This document shows, one piece after another, positions 7,980-17,537 of a stretch of 50,403 bases of DNA. The notes under the pieces are model-generated. The model made no database searches. It had not been told where the DNA came from and saw nothing but the letters and a program-made list of their open reading frames with translations. The position numbers and the translations under genes are program-made. The stretch comes from Desulfobulbaceae bacterium (GTDB lineage: Bacteria > Desulfobacterota > Desulfobulbia > Desulfobulbales > SURF-16): NCBI GenBank assembly GCA_023230525.1, contig JALNXE010000024.1, positions 1 through 50,403 of the forward strand, given 5' to 3'. Numbering within the stretch: position 1 is the first letter of the stretch; every line of letters begins with the position of its first letter.

Positions 7980-9203
7980 TCAGCCGGCGATGTCATTGAT
8001 GCTTAAAATAACCGTCAGCATGGAGATCACCACATAACCGGCCACCAGGGCAATGGCGAGAATAAAAACCGGTTCAACCAGGGAGATCAGCCGTTTTATC
8101 CGGCTGCGGACCTCCTGGTCATAATGATCGGCAATCTGGCCGCAGACCTCCCCTACCCTGCCCGATTCCTCGCCGATGGAGAGCAGATCCACGGCCAGGG
8201 CCGGCAACAGCGCCTCACCTTTGAGTTTGGCGCTGACCCGCTGCCCCTCCTTCAACGCCTCTGTGGCCCGGTGCAGCAGATTCTGGAACTGCTCATTGAC
8301 GGCGATGCCGGAGCAGATGCGCAAGGCGGTGGCCAGATGCACCCCGTTGTTCACCAACACTTCAAGGGTGCGGAAAATCCGGGTTGTCTCCAGCTCACAG
8401 ATAAAACTGGAGAGCACCGGTATTTTCAGGGACAGCCGTTGGTAGAGCTTCTTGCCCTCCGGCCGTTTCAGGTACCAGATCAGCAACACAACAGGGCCGA
8501 AAAGCAGCAGCAGGACGAGGAAATAGTGATCGGAGACAAAGCCGGACACGCTCATCATGATCGCCACATTGGTGGGGAGCTGCTGCCCCATTCCCTGGAA
8601 AAGGACCTGGAACCTGGGCAGGATGGTGGTGATGAGAATAATGATGGCAATGATGCCGACCACCAGCAGGAAAAGCGGATAAACCGAGGCGGAAATGATA
8701 TACTGCCGCAGTTCCTGAAAGGTCGACTGGTATTCCGTGATTTTCGTCAGCATGGCGGGCAGGATGCCGCCTTCTTCCCCGGCCCTGGCGATGTTGACGT
8801 ACATGGGGGTGAAATAGGGGAAATCGGTCAGGGCCTGGGAGAATGATTTCCCCTCTTTGAGTTTTCTTTCTATCGCGCCGCAGAATTCCTTGAACGCTGG
8901 TTTCTGGCTGTGGTTTTTCATGACTCGCAGGGCGCCGTCAAGGGACAGGCCTGCATTGAGCAGCATGGCGATCTGTTTGGTGAAAAAATTAATTTCCACC
9001 CGGCTTATCCTGTCCCGGGTGAAATGCAGGAAATGGGGCAGGCTGAGCTGCATTTTGCTGCCCGGGGTGTATGACCTGATTTCCAGGGGGCGGATGCCCT
9101 GCTGCATCAGTTTTTTGGCGGCAGCGGCTTTGTCGGTCTCCTCCACCACCCCTTCCTTCACCGCATTTTCACTGTCCAGCGCCGTGTATTTAAAGAGCGG
9201 CAT
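7980..9203 (-). CDS. gspF: Type II secretion inner-membrane platform protein GspF
   Basis: The 407-residue polytopic protein has two homologous GspF domains. The first is at about residues 70-190 (INFFTKQIAMLLNAGLSLDG, AGEEGGILPAML) and the second at about 270-395 (RIFRTLEVLVNNGVHLATAL, SIGEESGRVGE). Membrane segments lie near residues 172-192, 225-245 and 380-400. GspF couples the ATPase GspE to pseudopilus growth. The gene starts 14 nt inside the end of gspE, so the two are translationally coupled. Confidence 0.95.
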   Translation of the reverse strand: MPLFKYTALDSENAVKEGVVEETDKAAAAKKLMQQGIRPLEIRSYTPGSKMQLSLPHFLHFTRDRISRVEINFFTKQIAMLLNAGLSLDGALRVMKNHSQKPAFKEFCGAIERKLKEGKSFSQALTDFPYFTPMYVNIARAGEEGGILPAMLTKITEYQSTFQELRQYIISASVYPLFLLVVGIIAIIILITTILPRFQVLFQGMGQQLPTNVAIMMSVSGFVSDHYFLVLLLLFGPVVLLIWYLKRPEGKKLYQRLSLKIPVLSSFICELETTRIFRTLEVLVNNGVHLATALRICSGIAVNEQFQNLLHRATEALKEGQRVSAKLKGEALLPALAVDLLSIGEESGRVGEVCGQIADHYDQEVRSRIKRLISLVEPVFILAIALVAGYVVISMLTVILSINDIAG

Positions 9204-10863
9204 TGGTTGCTCCCCTGCTCACCCGGATCACCTCGGAGAGCGTCGTTTTGCCTTCCTTGATCTTCAGCAATCCATCATGGAACATCTCCTTGAAACCCTC
9301 GGCAACGGCAATTCTTTTCAGTTCCCCCAGGTCTTTCCTTTTGGCCACGGCCCGGCACAGGGCATCGCTCATGACGAGAAGCTCGTAGATGCCGATCCGT
9401 CCGCTGTAGCCGGTGCCGGAACAGCTGGCACAGCCGGTGCCGGTGTACATTTCAAAGTCGTCGCCTTCCGGCAGATAACCGAGCTGTTCGGAAATGTGTC
9501 CCTGCTGGGTGCGGCAATGCTGGCAGATACGGCGGACCAGGCGCTGGGCGAGCACGCCGCGCAGGGCGGAAGAGATCAGGAAATTCTCCACCCCGATATC
9601 GATTAAGCGGGTAACGGCGGAAAGCGCATCATTGGTGTGCAGGGTAGAAAATACCAGGTGGCCGGTGAGGGATGACTGGACGGCGATTTCTGCGGTATCC
9701 AGATCCCTTATCTCGCCCACCATGATAATATCCGGGTCCTGGCGTACGATGGAGCGCAGTCCCTTGGCAAAGGTGAGGCCGATTTCCGGGCGGACCTGGG
9801 TCTGGTTGATCCCTTTGAGCTGGTATTCCACCGGGTCTTCCAGGGTGATGATTTTGTTGCTGCCGCTGTTGATCTGGTTTAAGGCGCAATACAGAGTTGT
9901 TGTCTTGCCGCTGCCGGTGGGGCCGGTAACCAGGATGATGCCGTTCGGGTAGGAGATGAGTTCCTTGAACTGCTTTTCGATCTCCTCCCCCATGCCCAGA
10001 TGGCCCATGTCCAGGATGATGGATCCTTTTTCCAGGATACGGATCACGACCCCTTCCCCATAAATGGTAGGCATGGTCGAGACACGCAGGTCGATTTCCT
10101 TGCCGCCGATGCGCATGGAGATCTTGCCGTCCTGGGGGATTCGTCTTTCCGCGATGTCAAGTGCAGCCAGCAGTTTTGTTCGGGAGATGATGGCGGCCTG
10201 CATGGACAGCGGCGGCATTTCATAGTCTTGGAGAATGCCGTCGATGCGGAACCGGATAAGCTGCCCCCCCTCATAAGATTCGATATGAATATCGCTGGCC
10301 CGCCGGTTTACCGCCGTATCAACCAGATTGTTGACATATTTGATGACCGGGGCCTCGGAAGCCATGTCCTTCAGCTTGTCGACGTCCGCCTCGTCAATGA
10401 TATATTTTTCGGTTTCCTGTTCCTTGAGGCCGAGATCATAATGCTCGCCCACCATTTTTCTGACATCCGCTTCAAGGGCCAGCTGGATTTCAAAAGGCTC
10501 GTTGAGCTGGGTCTCGGTGGTGGAAAGAATATCTCCATCCAGGGGATCATGGCAGATAAGGATATTTTTATCTCCCCGCCTGATCAGGGCGAAGGGATGA
10601 TCCCGCAGAAAGATCTTGGCGATGTTTAGGGGCAGAAAGACATCTTCCTCCTGCGGGGCATAGATGCTCAGGGAGAGTTGTTCGGCCAGGCCAGCCAGCA
10701 GGTCCTCCTCGCTGATGAAACCCAGGGAAATCAGAATTTCTCCCAGCCCCTGGGGGACTGATTCAAGATGGGTGAGTGCTCGCTCAAGCTGGTTTGGCTG
10801 CAGTTTGTGCTGGCGGACCAGAAGCTCGCCGATCTTTTCTTTCTTGCTGAAAAATACGGTCAT
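9190..10863 (-). CDS. gspE: Type II secretion ATPase GspE
   Basis: The 557-residue cytoplasmic ATPase has an N-terminal MshEN/GspE-N domain (about 1-150). Its C-terminal core carries Walker A GPTGSGKTTT, the Asp box (ITLEDPVEYQ), Walker B IIMVGEIRD, the His box (TGHLVFSTLHTND) and a zinc-binding tetracysteine module (ICQHC and CASCSGTGY). It powers pseudopilus assembly. The ATG at 10863 follows a GAGG ribosome binding site, only 26 bp after the GltA-like gene, so the secretion genes may be read from the promoter of that metabolic gene. Confidence 0.96.
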   Translation of the reverse strand: MTVFFSKKEKIGELLVRQHKLQPNQLERALTHLESVPQGLGEILISLGFISEEDLLAGLAEQLSLSIYAPQEEDVFLPLNIAKIFLRDHPFALIRRGDKNILICHDPLDGDILSTTETQLNEPFEIQLALEADVRKMVGEHYDLGLKEQETEKYIIDEADVDKLKDMASEAPVIKYVNNLVDTAVNRRASDIHIESYEGGQLIRFRIDGILQDYEMPPLSMQAAIISRTKLLAALDIAERRIPQDGKISMRIGGKEIDLRVSTMPTIYGEGVVIRILEKGSIILDMGHLGMGEEIEKQFKELISYPNGIILVTGPTGSGKTTTLYCALNQINSGSNKIITLEDPVEYQLKGINQTQVRPEIGLTFAKGLRSIVRQDPDIIMVGEIRDLDTAEIAVQSSLTGHLVFSTLHTNDALSAVTRLIDIGVENFLISSALRGVLAQRLVRRICQHCRTQQGHISEQLGYLPEGDDFEMYTGTGCASCSGTGYSGRIGIYELLVMSDALCRAVAKRKDLGELKRIAVAEGFKEMFHDGLLKIKEGKTTLSEVIRVSRGATNAAL

Positions 10864-10889
10864 AGGACCTCGTTAAGGCTTTCCCCGGC

Positions 10890-12299
10890 TTATGATAAAA
10901 TACGCACGTTGCGTCCTTCTTTCAGGTCTTTTCCTTCTAAATACAGTTTTATGGACTCTGCTGCAACCTTTCCTTGATAGACCGCCTTGGCGGCGGTCTG
11001 GGGGCCCAGCACGGAGTCCCCCCCGGAGAAAATCCACGGCACGGAGGTCTGCAGGGTAAGCGGGTCAACCACGTAAGTGCCCCAGCTGGTCAGTTCCACC
11101 TTCAGATTGCGGTCGGCAGTGTGGTCCACCTTCTGGCTGATTGCCGGGATGATGGCATCGGCCTCTATCATAAAGTTCGACCCCTCGATAACCACCGGAC
11201 GGCAGCGTCCTGAGGCATCGCAATCCCCAAGGGTCATCCTCTGGCATTCCACCCTGGCCACCCTGCCGTTTTCGCCATGTATCTTAACCGGGGAAGCCAG
11301 AAATTCAATATGCACCCCTTCCTCTTCAAGATGATGGATCTCGGCCAGGGAGGCGGGCATTTCCTTTTTGGTGCGCCGGTAGAGAATAAAAACATCTTTT
11401 GAGCCGGTTCGCAGGGCCGTTCTCGCCACGTCGATTGCCACGTTGCCGCCGCCTACCACCACGACCTTGCTGCCAAGATTGATTTTTTCTCCCAGGCAGA
11501 CCCGGCGCAGATAGTCAACTCCATGGGTGACTCCTTCCAGGTCTTCACCTTCGAGGCCAAGTTTGCGGCTGTTATGGGCTCCCACGCTGACAAATACCGC
11601 ATCAAAGCCTTTTTCATCCTTCAGCTGCTGCATGGGCAAATCTTTTCCTATAGTAAAATTATTAACCACGGTTACGCCACAATTTTTTAATGAATCAAAT
11701 TCCGCATTAATGATGTCACGGGGTAGTCGATAGGGGGGAATACCCACGGCCAGCATGCCCCCGAATACGGGCAGACTTTCAAATATCGTGCAGTGATAGC
11801 CTTCATGGGCCAGATGGTAGGCCGTTGTCATGCCAGCCGGGCCTGAGCCGATAATCGCCACTTTCTTGTCCTTGGGCAGGGCGCAGGGGACTGCTAAATT
11901 TTTCTTATTGCTGACCATCCAATCCACCAGAAACCGCTCCAGCAGTCCGATGGCAACCGGATCTCCTTTCTTCCCGCGGATACAGGAGCCTTCACATTGA
12001 AACTCATGGGGGCACACCCTGGAACAGACTGCCGGCAGGGAGCTGGTATCCCGTATCGCCCAGTAGCCTTCTACAAATCTGCCGTTGCGCAGATGCTCTA
12101 TAAAAACGGGGATATTGTTGTGTATCGGGCATCCTTCCCGGCAGGTGGGTTTTTTGCACTGCAGACAGCGGTTTGCTTCGAGTATGGCGGTTTTCTCATC
12201 ATATCCCAGGGCAACTTCATCAAAATTTTTTATCCGATAATCGACAGCAAGTTCAGGCGCTTTTTGCCGGGGGATGGCGAGACGCTCTTTCGGCTTCAT
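10890..12299 (-). CDS. gltA: GltA-type NAD(P)H-dependent glutamate synthase small-subunit family oxidoreductase
   Basis: The 469-residue iron-sulfur flavoprotein has an N-terminal alpha-helical ferredoxin-like domain with Cys motifs (CLQCKKPTCREGCP and CSRVCPHEFQCEGSC), an FAD-binding GSGPAGM motif near residue 155 and an NAD(P)-binding GGGNVAID motif near residue 288. Family members act as homotetrameric glutamate synthase, as GltD partners, or as the large subunit of electron-bifurcating NADH-dependent ferredoxin:NADP oxidoreductase (NfnB/SudA). No partner reductase lies next to it, so its true reaction cannot be fixed here. The start has AAGGAG 9 nt upstream. Confidence 0.85.
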   Translation of the reverse strand: MKPKERLAIPRQKAPELAVDYRIKNFDEVALGYDEKTAILEANRCLQCKKPTCREGCPIHNNIPVFIEHLRNGRFVEGYWAIRDTSSLPAVCSRVCPHEFQCEGSCIRGKKGDPVAIGLLERFLVDWMVSNKKNLAVPCALPKDKKVAIIGSGPAGMTTAYHLAHEGYHCTIFESLPVFGGMLAVGIPPYRLPRDIINAEFDSLKNCGVTVVNNFTIGKDLPMQQLKDEKGFDAVFVSVGAHNSRKLGLEGEDLEGVTHGVDYLRRVCLGEKINLGSKVVVVGGGNVAIDVARTALRTGSKDVFILYRRTKKEMPASLAEIHHLEEEGVHIEFLASPVKIHGENGRVARVECQRMTLGDCDASGRCRPVVIEGSNFMIEADAIIPAISQKVDHTADRNLKVELTSWGTYVVDPLTLQTSVPWIFSGGDSVLGPQTAAKAVYQGKVAAESIKLYLEGKDLKEGRNVRILS

Positions 12300-12371
12300 G
12301 GGGAAATTCTCCTTATATAAAAAACATTTTGCTAGGTATTTATACTAGTTTTGCTGCAATTTTAAGTTGTT

Positions 12372-12386
12372 ACATATTTAATATGT
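12372..12386. promoter_or_regulatory. Palindrome between divergent gltA-like and cheX genes
   Basis: ACATATT-T-AATATGT is a perfect 7-bp inverted repeat with one central base in the AT-rich gap. It lies about 75 bp upstream of the gltA-like start, where a regulator of the minus-strand operon could bind. It matches no operator I can name. Confidence 0.35.
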
Positions 12387-12466
12387 TTATAGGATCATTT
12401 CAAGTGCGCATAAACGAACTGAGCAAAAAGCCGTTTTTTTTAATGTCATTTTTATTATTATGAGCG

Positions 12467-12494
12467 TTGAATCTGCAAATTGTTGTGATATAAT
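12467..12494 (+). promoter_or_regulatory. Sigma-70 type promoter for cheX
   Basis: TTGAAT (12467-12472) and a perfect TATAAT (12489-12494) are separated by 16 bp. An extended -10 TG lies at 12486-12487. The expected transcript starts near 12501, leaving a leader of about 68 nt before the ATG at 12569. Confidence 0.65.
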
Positions 12495-12568
12495 CTGCAA
12501 ATACTAAGGATTTTTTCTATTTTTGGCCGGCAAAGTTTCCCCTTGCATTTCAATCAACAGGATACCAG

Positions 12569-13045
12569 ATGAAAGCTGAATTCATAAATCCGTTTTTAAA
12601 TGCTGCGAAAAATGTCTTGGAAACCATGTGCCAGACCCAGGTCAAACCGAAAAAGCCCACCCTTAAGGATAATTCGCTCACCTATGGGGAAGTCACCGGT
12701 ATTATCGGCATGGTCTCAGATGAAATTTCCGGATGTATGATACTCAGCTTTTCCGAAAAATGTATTCTGCATGTGGTGGCGAATATGCTGATGGAGGCGC
12801 CGAAACAAAAAGTCGATGCTGATATCGTTGACGCGGTGGGCGAGTTGACCAATATGATCTGTGGCGGGGCCAAGGCCCAGCTGGCCAAACTGGATTACAA
12901 GTTTAACCTGGCCACCCCGACCATGGTTGTGGGTAAGGATGTTGAGATTTCCTATTATTCCGACGCACCGACCCTGGTGATTCCCTTCAGTACGGAGCAT
13001 GGGGATTTTGTCATTGAGGCAAATCTTGGCGGAAAACACAAATAG
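12569..13045 (+). CDS. cheX: CheX-family chemotaxis phosphatase domain protein
   Basis: The 158-residue protein starts MKAEFINPFLNAAKNVLETM. It carries the CheC/CheX phosphatase signature in DAVGELTNMICGGAKAQL (about residues 89-106), where the conserved Glu and Asn in the ExxN motif dephosphorylate CheY-P in studied members. It is a stand-alone gene with its own promoter and terminator and no other chemotaxis gene nearby. The target response regulator is therefore unknown and need not be a flagellar CheY. Confidence 0.88.
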   Translation: MKAEFINPFLNAAKNVLETMCQTQVKPKKPTLKDNSLTYGEVTGIIGMVSDEISGCMILSFSEKCILHVVANMLMEAPKQKVDADIVDAVGELTNMICGGAKAQLAKLDYKFNLATPTMVVGKDVEISYYSDAPTLVIPFSTEHGDFVIEANLGGKHK

Positions 13046-13070
13046 TGCGGTATAATCTTGCTGGAACAAT

Positions 13071-13102
13071 AAAAAAAGCCGCCTTTAGGGCGGCTTTTTT
13101 TT
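13071..13102. terminator. Bidirectional terminator between cheX and atpC
   Basis: A GCCGCC/GGCGGC stem (13078-13083 with 13089-13094) and a 5-nt loop are flanked by an A7 run on the left and a T8 run on the right. It serves the two convergent transcripts. Confidence 0.92.
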
Positions 13103-13122
13103 ATTCTATGAAGCTTTGCTGC

Positions 13123-13542
13123 TTACTTGGGTTGCTTTTCAGCAACTTTGAGTCGGGCAATTGCCCGCTGCAATGCAGCCTGGGCACGTGTCGTGTTGAT
13201 TTTTTCAGCCTGGGTTTTCGCTTCGGCCAGACGTTTTTCGGCCCTTTCTTTTGCCCGCAGGGCACGATCTACATCAATCTGTTGCCCTGCCTCGGCTGAT
13301 TCTACGAGAAAGGTGATTTTATTGTTTGAGACTTCGCAGAAACCGCCACTCACCATAAGGTAATTGTCCCTGCCATCTTTCTTGTAAATCAAGCTGCCAA
13401 TCTTAATGGTACTCAGAAAAGGGGCATGATTCGCCAGCACGCCAAAATCACCACCGTAACCGGGGGCACTGACTATATCAACATCATCACTGACTATAGG
13501 ACCTGATGGTGTGACAACCTCTAAATGTATTGATTCAGCCAT
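13123..13542 (-). CDS. atpC: ATP synthase F1 epsilon subunit
   Basis: The 139-residue protein has the N-terminal beta sandwich (LEVVTPSGPIVSDDVDIVSA, GDFGVLANHAPFLS) and the C-terminal helical hairpin (ALRAKERAEKRLAEAKTQ) of epsilon. This is the rotor-stalk subunit that regulates ATP hydrolysis. It is the last gene of the F1 operon, 78 bp after atpD. Confidence 0.95.
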   Translation of the reverse strand: MAESIHLEVVTPSGPIVSDDVDIVSAPGYGGDFGVLANHAPFLSTIKIGSLIYKKDGRDNYLMVSGGFCEVSNNKITFLVESAEAGQQIDVDRALRAKERAEKRLAEAKTQAEKINTTRAQAALQRAIARLKVAEKQPK

Positions 13543-13620
13543 TGGTCTTTACCTTGACTTGTTGTAGCTCCCTGTGGGGAGCACATTCAATAAAATAACA
13601 ACTTAATATTAAAAAATAAA

Positions 13621-15039
13621 TTAAGCGGCTTTTTCCTTAGCGGCTTTTTCAAGGGCCTCTTCAATGGTGCCTACCATGTAGAAGGCTGTTTCCGGCAGCT
13701 CATCGTGTTTGCCTTCAAGAATTTCCTTGAAGCCGCGTACCGTGTCAGCAACTTTAACATAGGCGCCCTTCATGCCGGTGAAAACCTCGGCAACGGTGAA
13801 AGGCTGGGAAAGAAAACGCTGAATCTTACGGGCCCGGCCAACGAGCAGCTGATCATCCTCGGAAAGCTCATCCATACCGAGGATGGCGATGATATCCTGC
13901 AGATCTTTATATTTCTGCAGGCTGACCTGAACCTGACGGGAAACCTTATAGTGTTCCTCACCCAGTACATGGGGGTCGAGAATACGTGAGGTTGAGTCAA
14001 GGGGGTCAACCGCGGGATAGATACCCAGCTCGGCGATCTGACGGGAAAGAACAACGGTTCCGTCAAGATGGGCAAAGGTGGTTGCTGGCGCGGGGTCGGT
14101 CAAGTCGTCCGCGGGTACGTATACGCACTGTACGGCGGTGATGGAGCCTTTTGTTGTAGAGGTAATACGTTCCTGCAGGGCGCCGAGGTCGGTTGCCAGG
14201 GTCGGTTGATAACCAACGGCGGAAGGAATACGTCCGAGCAGAGCGGAAACCTCAGCACCGGCCTGGGTGAAACGGAAAATGTTGTCAACAAAGAAAAGTA
14301 CGTCCTGACCCTCTTCATCACGGAAATACTCGGCCGCGGTCAGTCCGGTCAAGGCAACACGGGAACGGGCTCCCGGCGGCTCGGTCATCTGTCCGTAAAC
14401 CAGAGCAGCCTTGGGAAGAACGCCTGATTCCTTCATCTCATGGTACAGGTCGTTTCCTTCACGGGTACGCTCACCAACGCCGCAGAATACGGAAATACCA
14501 CCATGATGCATGGCGATGTTATTTACCATCTCCATCATGATAACGGTCTTACCGCAACCGGCTCCACCGAACAGTCCCATTTTACCACCGCGTGGGAACG
14601 GGACGAGAAGATCGATAACCTTGATACCCGTCTCCAGAACGTGTACCTCGGTATCCTGCTCGGTAAAGAGGGGAGCAGGTCTGTGAATCGGCATTTTTTT
14701 ATCGGAAGAGATCGGTCCGAGACCATCAACCGGACGTCCGACGACGTTCATAATACGTCCAAGGGCGGGAGCCCCTACCGGAATTTCAATCGGCAGTCCG
14801 GAGTCCCTGACTTCCAAGCCGCGCTCGAGGCCGTCTGTTTGATCCATAGCAATACAACGGCAAACATTATCGCCGAGATGCTGGGCTACTTCGATAACCA
14901 GATTATCCGGCACATCGTTGATGCCCTTGTTGGATACAAAAAGAGCATTCATAATTTTAGGGAGAAATCCCTGTTCAAATTCAACGTCAACACACGGTCC
15001 GATAACCTGGACAATTTTTCCTACATTTTTATTACTCAT
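13621..15039 (-). CDS. atpD: ATP synthase F1 beta subunit
   Basis: The 472-residue catalytic subunit has Walker A GGAGCGKTV, the FVDNIFRFTQAG Walker B region, the ALTGLTAAEYFRDEEGQ stretch and the beta-subunit signature PAVDPLDSTS. It is full length, and the order A-G-D-C is the standard F1 order. Confidence 0.98.
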   Translation of the reverse strand: MSNKNVGKIVQVIGPCVDVEFEQGFLPKIMNALFVSNKGINDVPDNLVIEVAQHLGDNVCRCIAMDQTDGLERGLEVRDSGLPIEIPVGAPALGRIMNVVGRPVDGLGPISSDKKMPIHRPAPLFTEQDTEVHVLETGIKVIDLLVPFPRGGKMGLFGGAGCGKTVIMMEMVNNIAMHHGGISVFCGVGERTREGNDLYHEMKESGVLPKAALVYGQMTEPPGARSRVALTGLTAAEYFRDEEGQDVLFFVDNIFRFTQAGAEVSALLGRIPSAVGYQPTLATDLGALQERITSTTKGSITAVQCVYVPADDLTDPAPATTFAHLDGTVVLSRQIAELGIYPAVDPLDSTSRILDPHVLGEEHYKVSRQVQVSLQKYKDLQDIIAILGMDELSEDDQLLVGRARKIQRFLSQPFTVAEVFTGMKGAYVKVADTVRGFKEILEGKHDELPETAFYMVGTIEEALEKAAKEKAA

Positions 15040-15114
15040 ATGGCTAATTGCCTCCTCAGCAGCTTGAAAATTCTCCGTTTAAGAGGTGGGTGCCCTCCAC
15101 TCCGAAATTTAGTA

Positions 15115-15993
15115 TTATCCTTTCAGTGCTTCAGCACCACCTACAATATCCATGAGCTCGCCGGTAATTGCTGACTGGCGTGCCTTGTTGTATACCATTG
15201 TCAGGTTACTGATGATATCTTTACAAGCTTTGGTAGCATTGTCCATGGCCGTCATACGGGCGGCATGTTCACTGGCACCGACCTCAAGCATGGCGTTGTA
15301 AACCATAACATTAGTGTACAGAGGAAGAAGCACTTCCATAATTTCCTCTGGGCTAGGCTCATAGATATAGTCACCGGCCTGTTTGGTTTCGACGGCTGCC
15401 CCTTCTTCTGCGGCAACAGATTTTACCGGCAGGAAATGCGTTGTTTTTGGTAACTGTCTTGCAATGCTTTTGAAGCTGCCAAAGACAAGCTGTACTTCAT
15501 CAGATCCGCCTGCGATAAAATTTGCTGCTACATCCTGGGCAATCGCCCGGGCATTGAACATCTGGAAGTTGCCCATGATATCAACGTGTTTTTCACGAAC
15601 TTTTCCGGTCTTGCGAAAGTACCGGTTTGCCTTTTTACCGACACAGACGAGGGTAACTTTTTTCCCGGCGGCCTCATACTTTTTCATCAGCCTTTCAGCC
15701 ATTTTGATGATATTCGAGTTGAAGCTGCCGCACAGGCCTCGATCAGATGTAACGATAAGTATCTCGACAGTTTTTACCTCCCGGGACTGCATTAAGGCAA
15801 ACTCACCGGACTTCATATTGCCGCTGATGGTGCGCAGCGCTTCATCGAATTTCCCGGCATATGGGCGAAAAGCCTCCATCTTCAGCTGGGCGCCCCGCAA
15901 CCTGGCCGATGAAACCATGTTCATCGCCTTGGTGATCTGGGCTGTCTTCTTGACACCAGCTATCTTCGTTTTGACATCTTTTAGACTCGGCAT
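15115..15993 (-). CDS. atpG: ATP synthase F1 gamma subunit
   Basis: The 292-residue central-stalk subunit has a conserved N-terminus (MPSLKDVKTKIAGVKKTAQI), the SDRGLCGSFNSN motif near residue 85 and the gamma C-terminal helix (EHAARMTAMDNATKACKDII). It lies between atpA (17 bp upstream) and atpD (75 bp downstream). Confidence 0.97.
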   Translation of the reverse strand: MPSLKDVKTKIAGVKKTAQITKAMNMVSSARLRGAQLKMEAFRPYAGKFDEALRTISGNMKSGEFALMQSREVKTVEILIVTSDRGLCGSFNSNIIKMAERLMKKYEAAGKKVTLVCVGKKANRYFRKTGKVREKHVDIMGNFQMFNARAIAQDVAANFIAGGSDEVQLVFGSFKSIARQLPKTTHFLPVKSVAAEEGAAVETKQAGDYIYEPSPEEIMEVLLPLYTNVMVYNAMLEVGASEHAARMTAMDNATKACKDIISNLTMVYNKARQSAITGELMDIVGGAEALKG

Positions 15994-16010
15994 GACTCGT
16001 TACTCCAGAT

Positions 16011-17534
16011 TTATTGAATTCCTTTAGATGCCTTGAACGTCTCAGTGAAGGCCTTGATGGTGCTGTGCATTTTTTCCTCAAGGGCCTTGTCGATGATCTT
16101 CTTTTCCTTCAAGGTATCAAATATGGCAGGATCGTTGCTCGCCACGTAGGTGTAAAGATCCTGTTCGTAATCAGCCAGGGTGTCGAGCGGCAGTTTATCA
16201 AGATATCCCTTGGTGCCGGCGAAGATAATGGTTACCTGTTTTTCCATGGGCAGTGGCTGGTACTGGGGTTGTTTCAGAATTTCAACCAGACGCGCGCCGC
16301 GGGTCAGCTGAGCCTGGGTCGCAGCGTCAAGATCCGAACCGAAGCCGGCAAACGCGGCAAGTTCACGATACTGAGCAAGGTCGAGACGAAGCGTACCGGC
16401 AACCTGTTTCATGGCCTTTACCTGAGCAGCACCACCAACCCTTGATACGGAAAGACCAACGTTAATAGCCGGACGGACACCTGAGAAAAACAGGTTCGGT
16501 TCCAGATATACCTGGCCGTCGGTAATGGAAATAACGTTGGTGGGAATAAAGGCGGAAACGTCACCGGCCTGGGTCTCGATGATGGGCAGAGCGGTCAGCG
16601 ATCCTGCGCCAAGGGCGTCGTTAACTTTGGAGGCACGTTCCAGCAGACGTGAATGGTTAAAGAAAATGTCGCCAGGGTACGCCTCACGTCCTGGTGGGCG
16701 GCGAAGCAGCAGGGACAACTCACGATAGGATACAGCCTGTTTGGAAAGATCATCGTAAATGATCAGGGCGTGCATGCCGTTGTCCCGGTAATACTCGCCG
16801 ATGGCGCAACCGGTGAAGGCGGCCACGTACTGCATAGGTGCAGGGTCGGAGGCACAGGCGGCAACCACGGTGGTGTATTCCATGGCGCCATGTTTTCTCA
16901 GGGCCTCAACAACCAGAGCCACGGTTGATTTTTTTTGGCCGATGGCCACGTAAATGCAGTGAACATCCGTTTCTTTCTGGGCAATGATTGCATCAACACA
17001 CAGTGCGGTTTTGCCGATCTGACGGTCACCGATGACCAGCTCGCGCTGTCCGCGGCCAACCGGGGTCATGGCGTCAACCGCCTTGCTGCCGGTATAGCAG
17101 GGTTCATGCACACCTTTTCTGGCGATAACACCAGGGGCCAGAACTTCCATTTTTGAGAATTTTTTGGCGTTGATCGGGCCCTGGCCGTCAATGGGTTTAC
17201 CAACACCATCAATTACCCTGCCTTCAACTTCAGGTCCTACAGGTACCTCGGCGATTCTGCCGGTTCTCTTGACGATATCGCCTTCTTTGATGTACCTGAC
17301 TTCACCGAATATGGCGCAACCAACATTGTCCTGTTCCAGGTTCAGGGCGAGGCCGAGGATTCCGTTCGGAAACTCCAGAAGCTCCATAGCCATGCATTTT
17401 TCAACACCATGGACACGCGCAATACCATCACCAACTGAAATTACGGTTCCAGTTTCACTCAGATCAACTTTCGTTTCGTAGTCTTTGATCTGCCCCTTGA
17501 TAATCTGACTGATTTCTTCAGCTTTAATTTGCAT
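16011..17534 (-). CDS. atpA: ATP synthase F1 alpha subunit
   Basis: The 507-residue non-catalytic nucleotide-binding subunit has the P-loop GDRQIGKTALC, the YRELSLLLRRPPGREAYPGD segment and the alpha signature PAINVGLSVSRVGGAAQ. It is full length and starts 3 bp after atpH. Confidence 0.98.
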   Translation of the reverse strand: MQIKAEEISQIIKGQIKDYETKVDLSETGTVISVGDGIARVHGVEKCMAMELLEFPNGILGLALNLEQDNVGCAIFGEVRYIKEGDIVKRTGRIAEVPVGPEVEGRVIDGVGKPIDGQGPINAKKFSKMEVLAPGVIARKGVHEPCYTGSKAVDAMTPVGRGQRELVIGDRQIGKTALCVDAIIAQKETDVHCIYVAIGQKKSTVALVVEALRKHGAMEYTTVVAACASDPAPMQYVAAFTGCAIGEYYRDNGMHALIIYDDLSKQAVSYRELSLLLRRPPGREAYPGDIFFNHSRLLERASKVNDALGAGSLTALPIIETQAGDVSAFIPTNVISITDGQVYLEPNLFFSGVRPAINVGLSVSRVGGAAQVKAMKQVAGTLRLDLAQYRELAAFAGFGSDLDAATQAQLTRGARLVEILKQPQYQPLPMEKQVTIIFAGTKGYLDKLPLDTLADYEQDLYTYVASNDPAIFDTLKEKKIIDKALEEKMHSTIKAFTETFKASKGIQ

Positions 17535-17537
17535 TGC

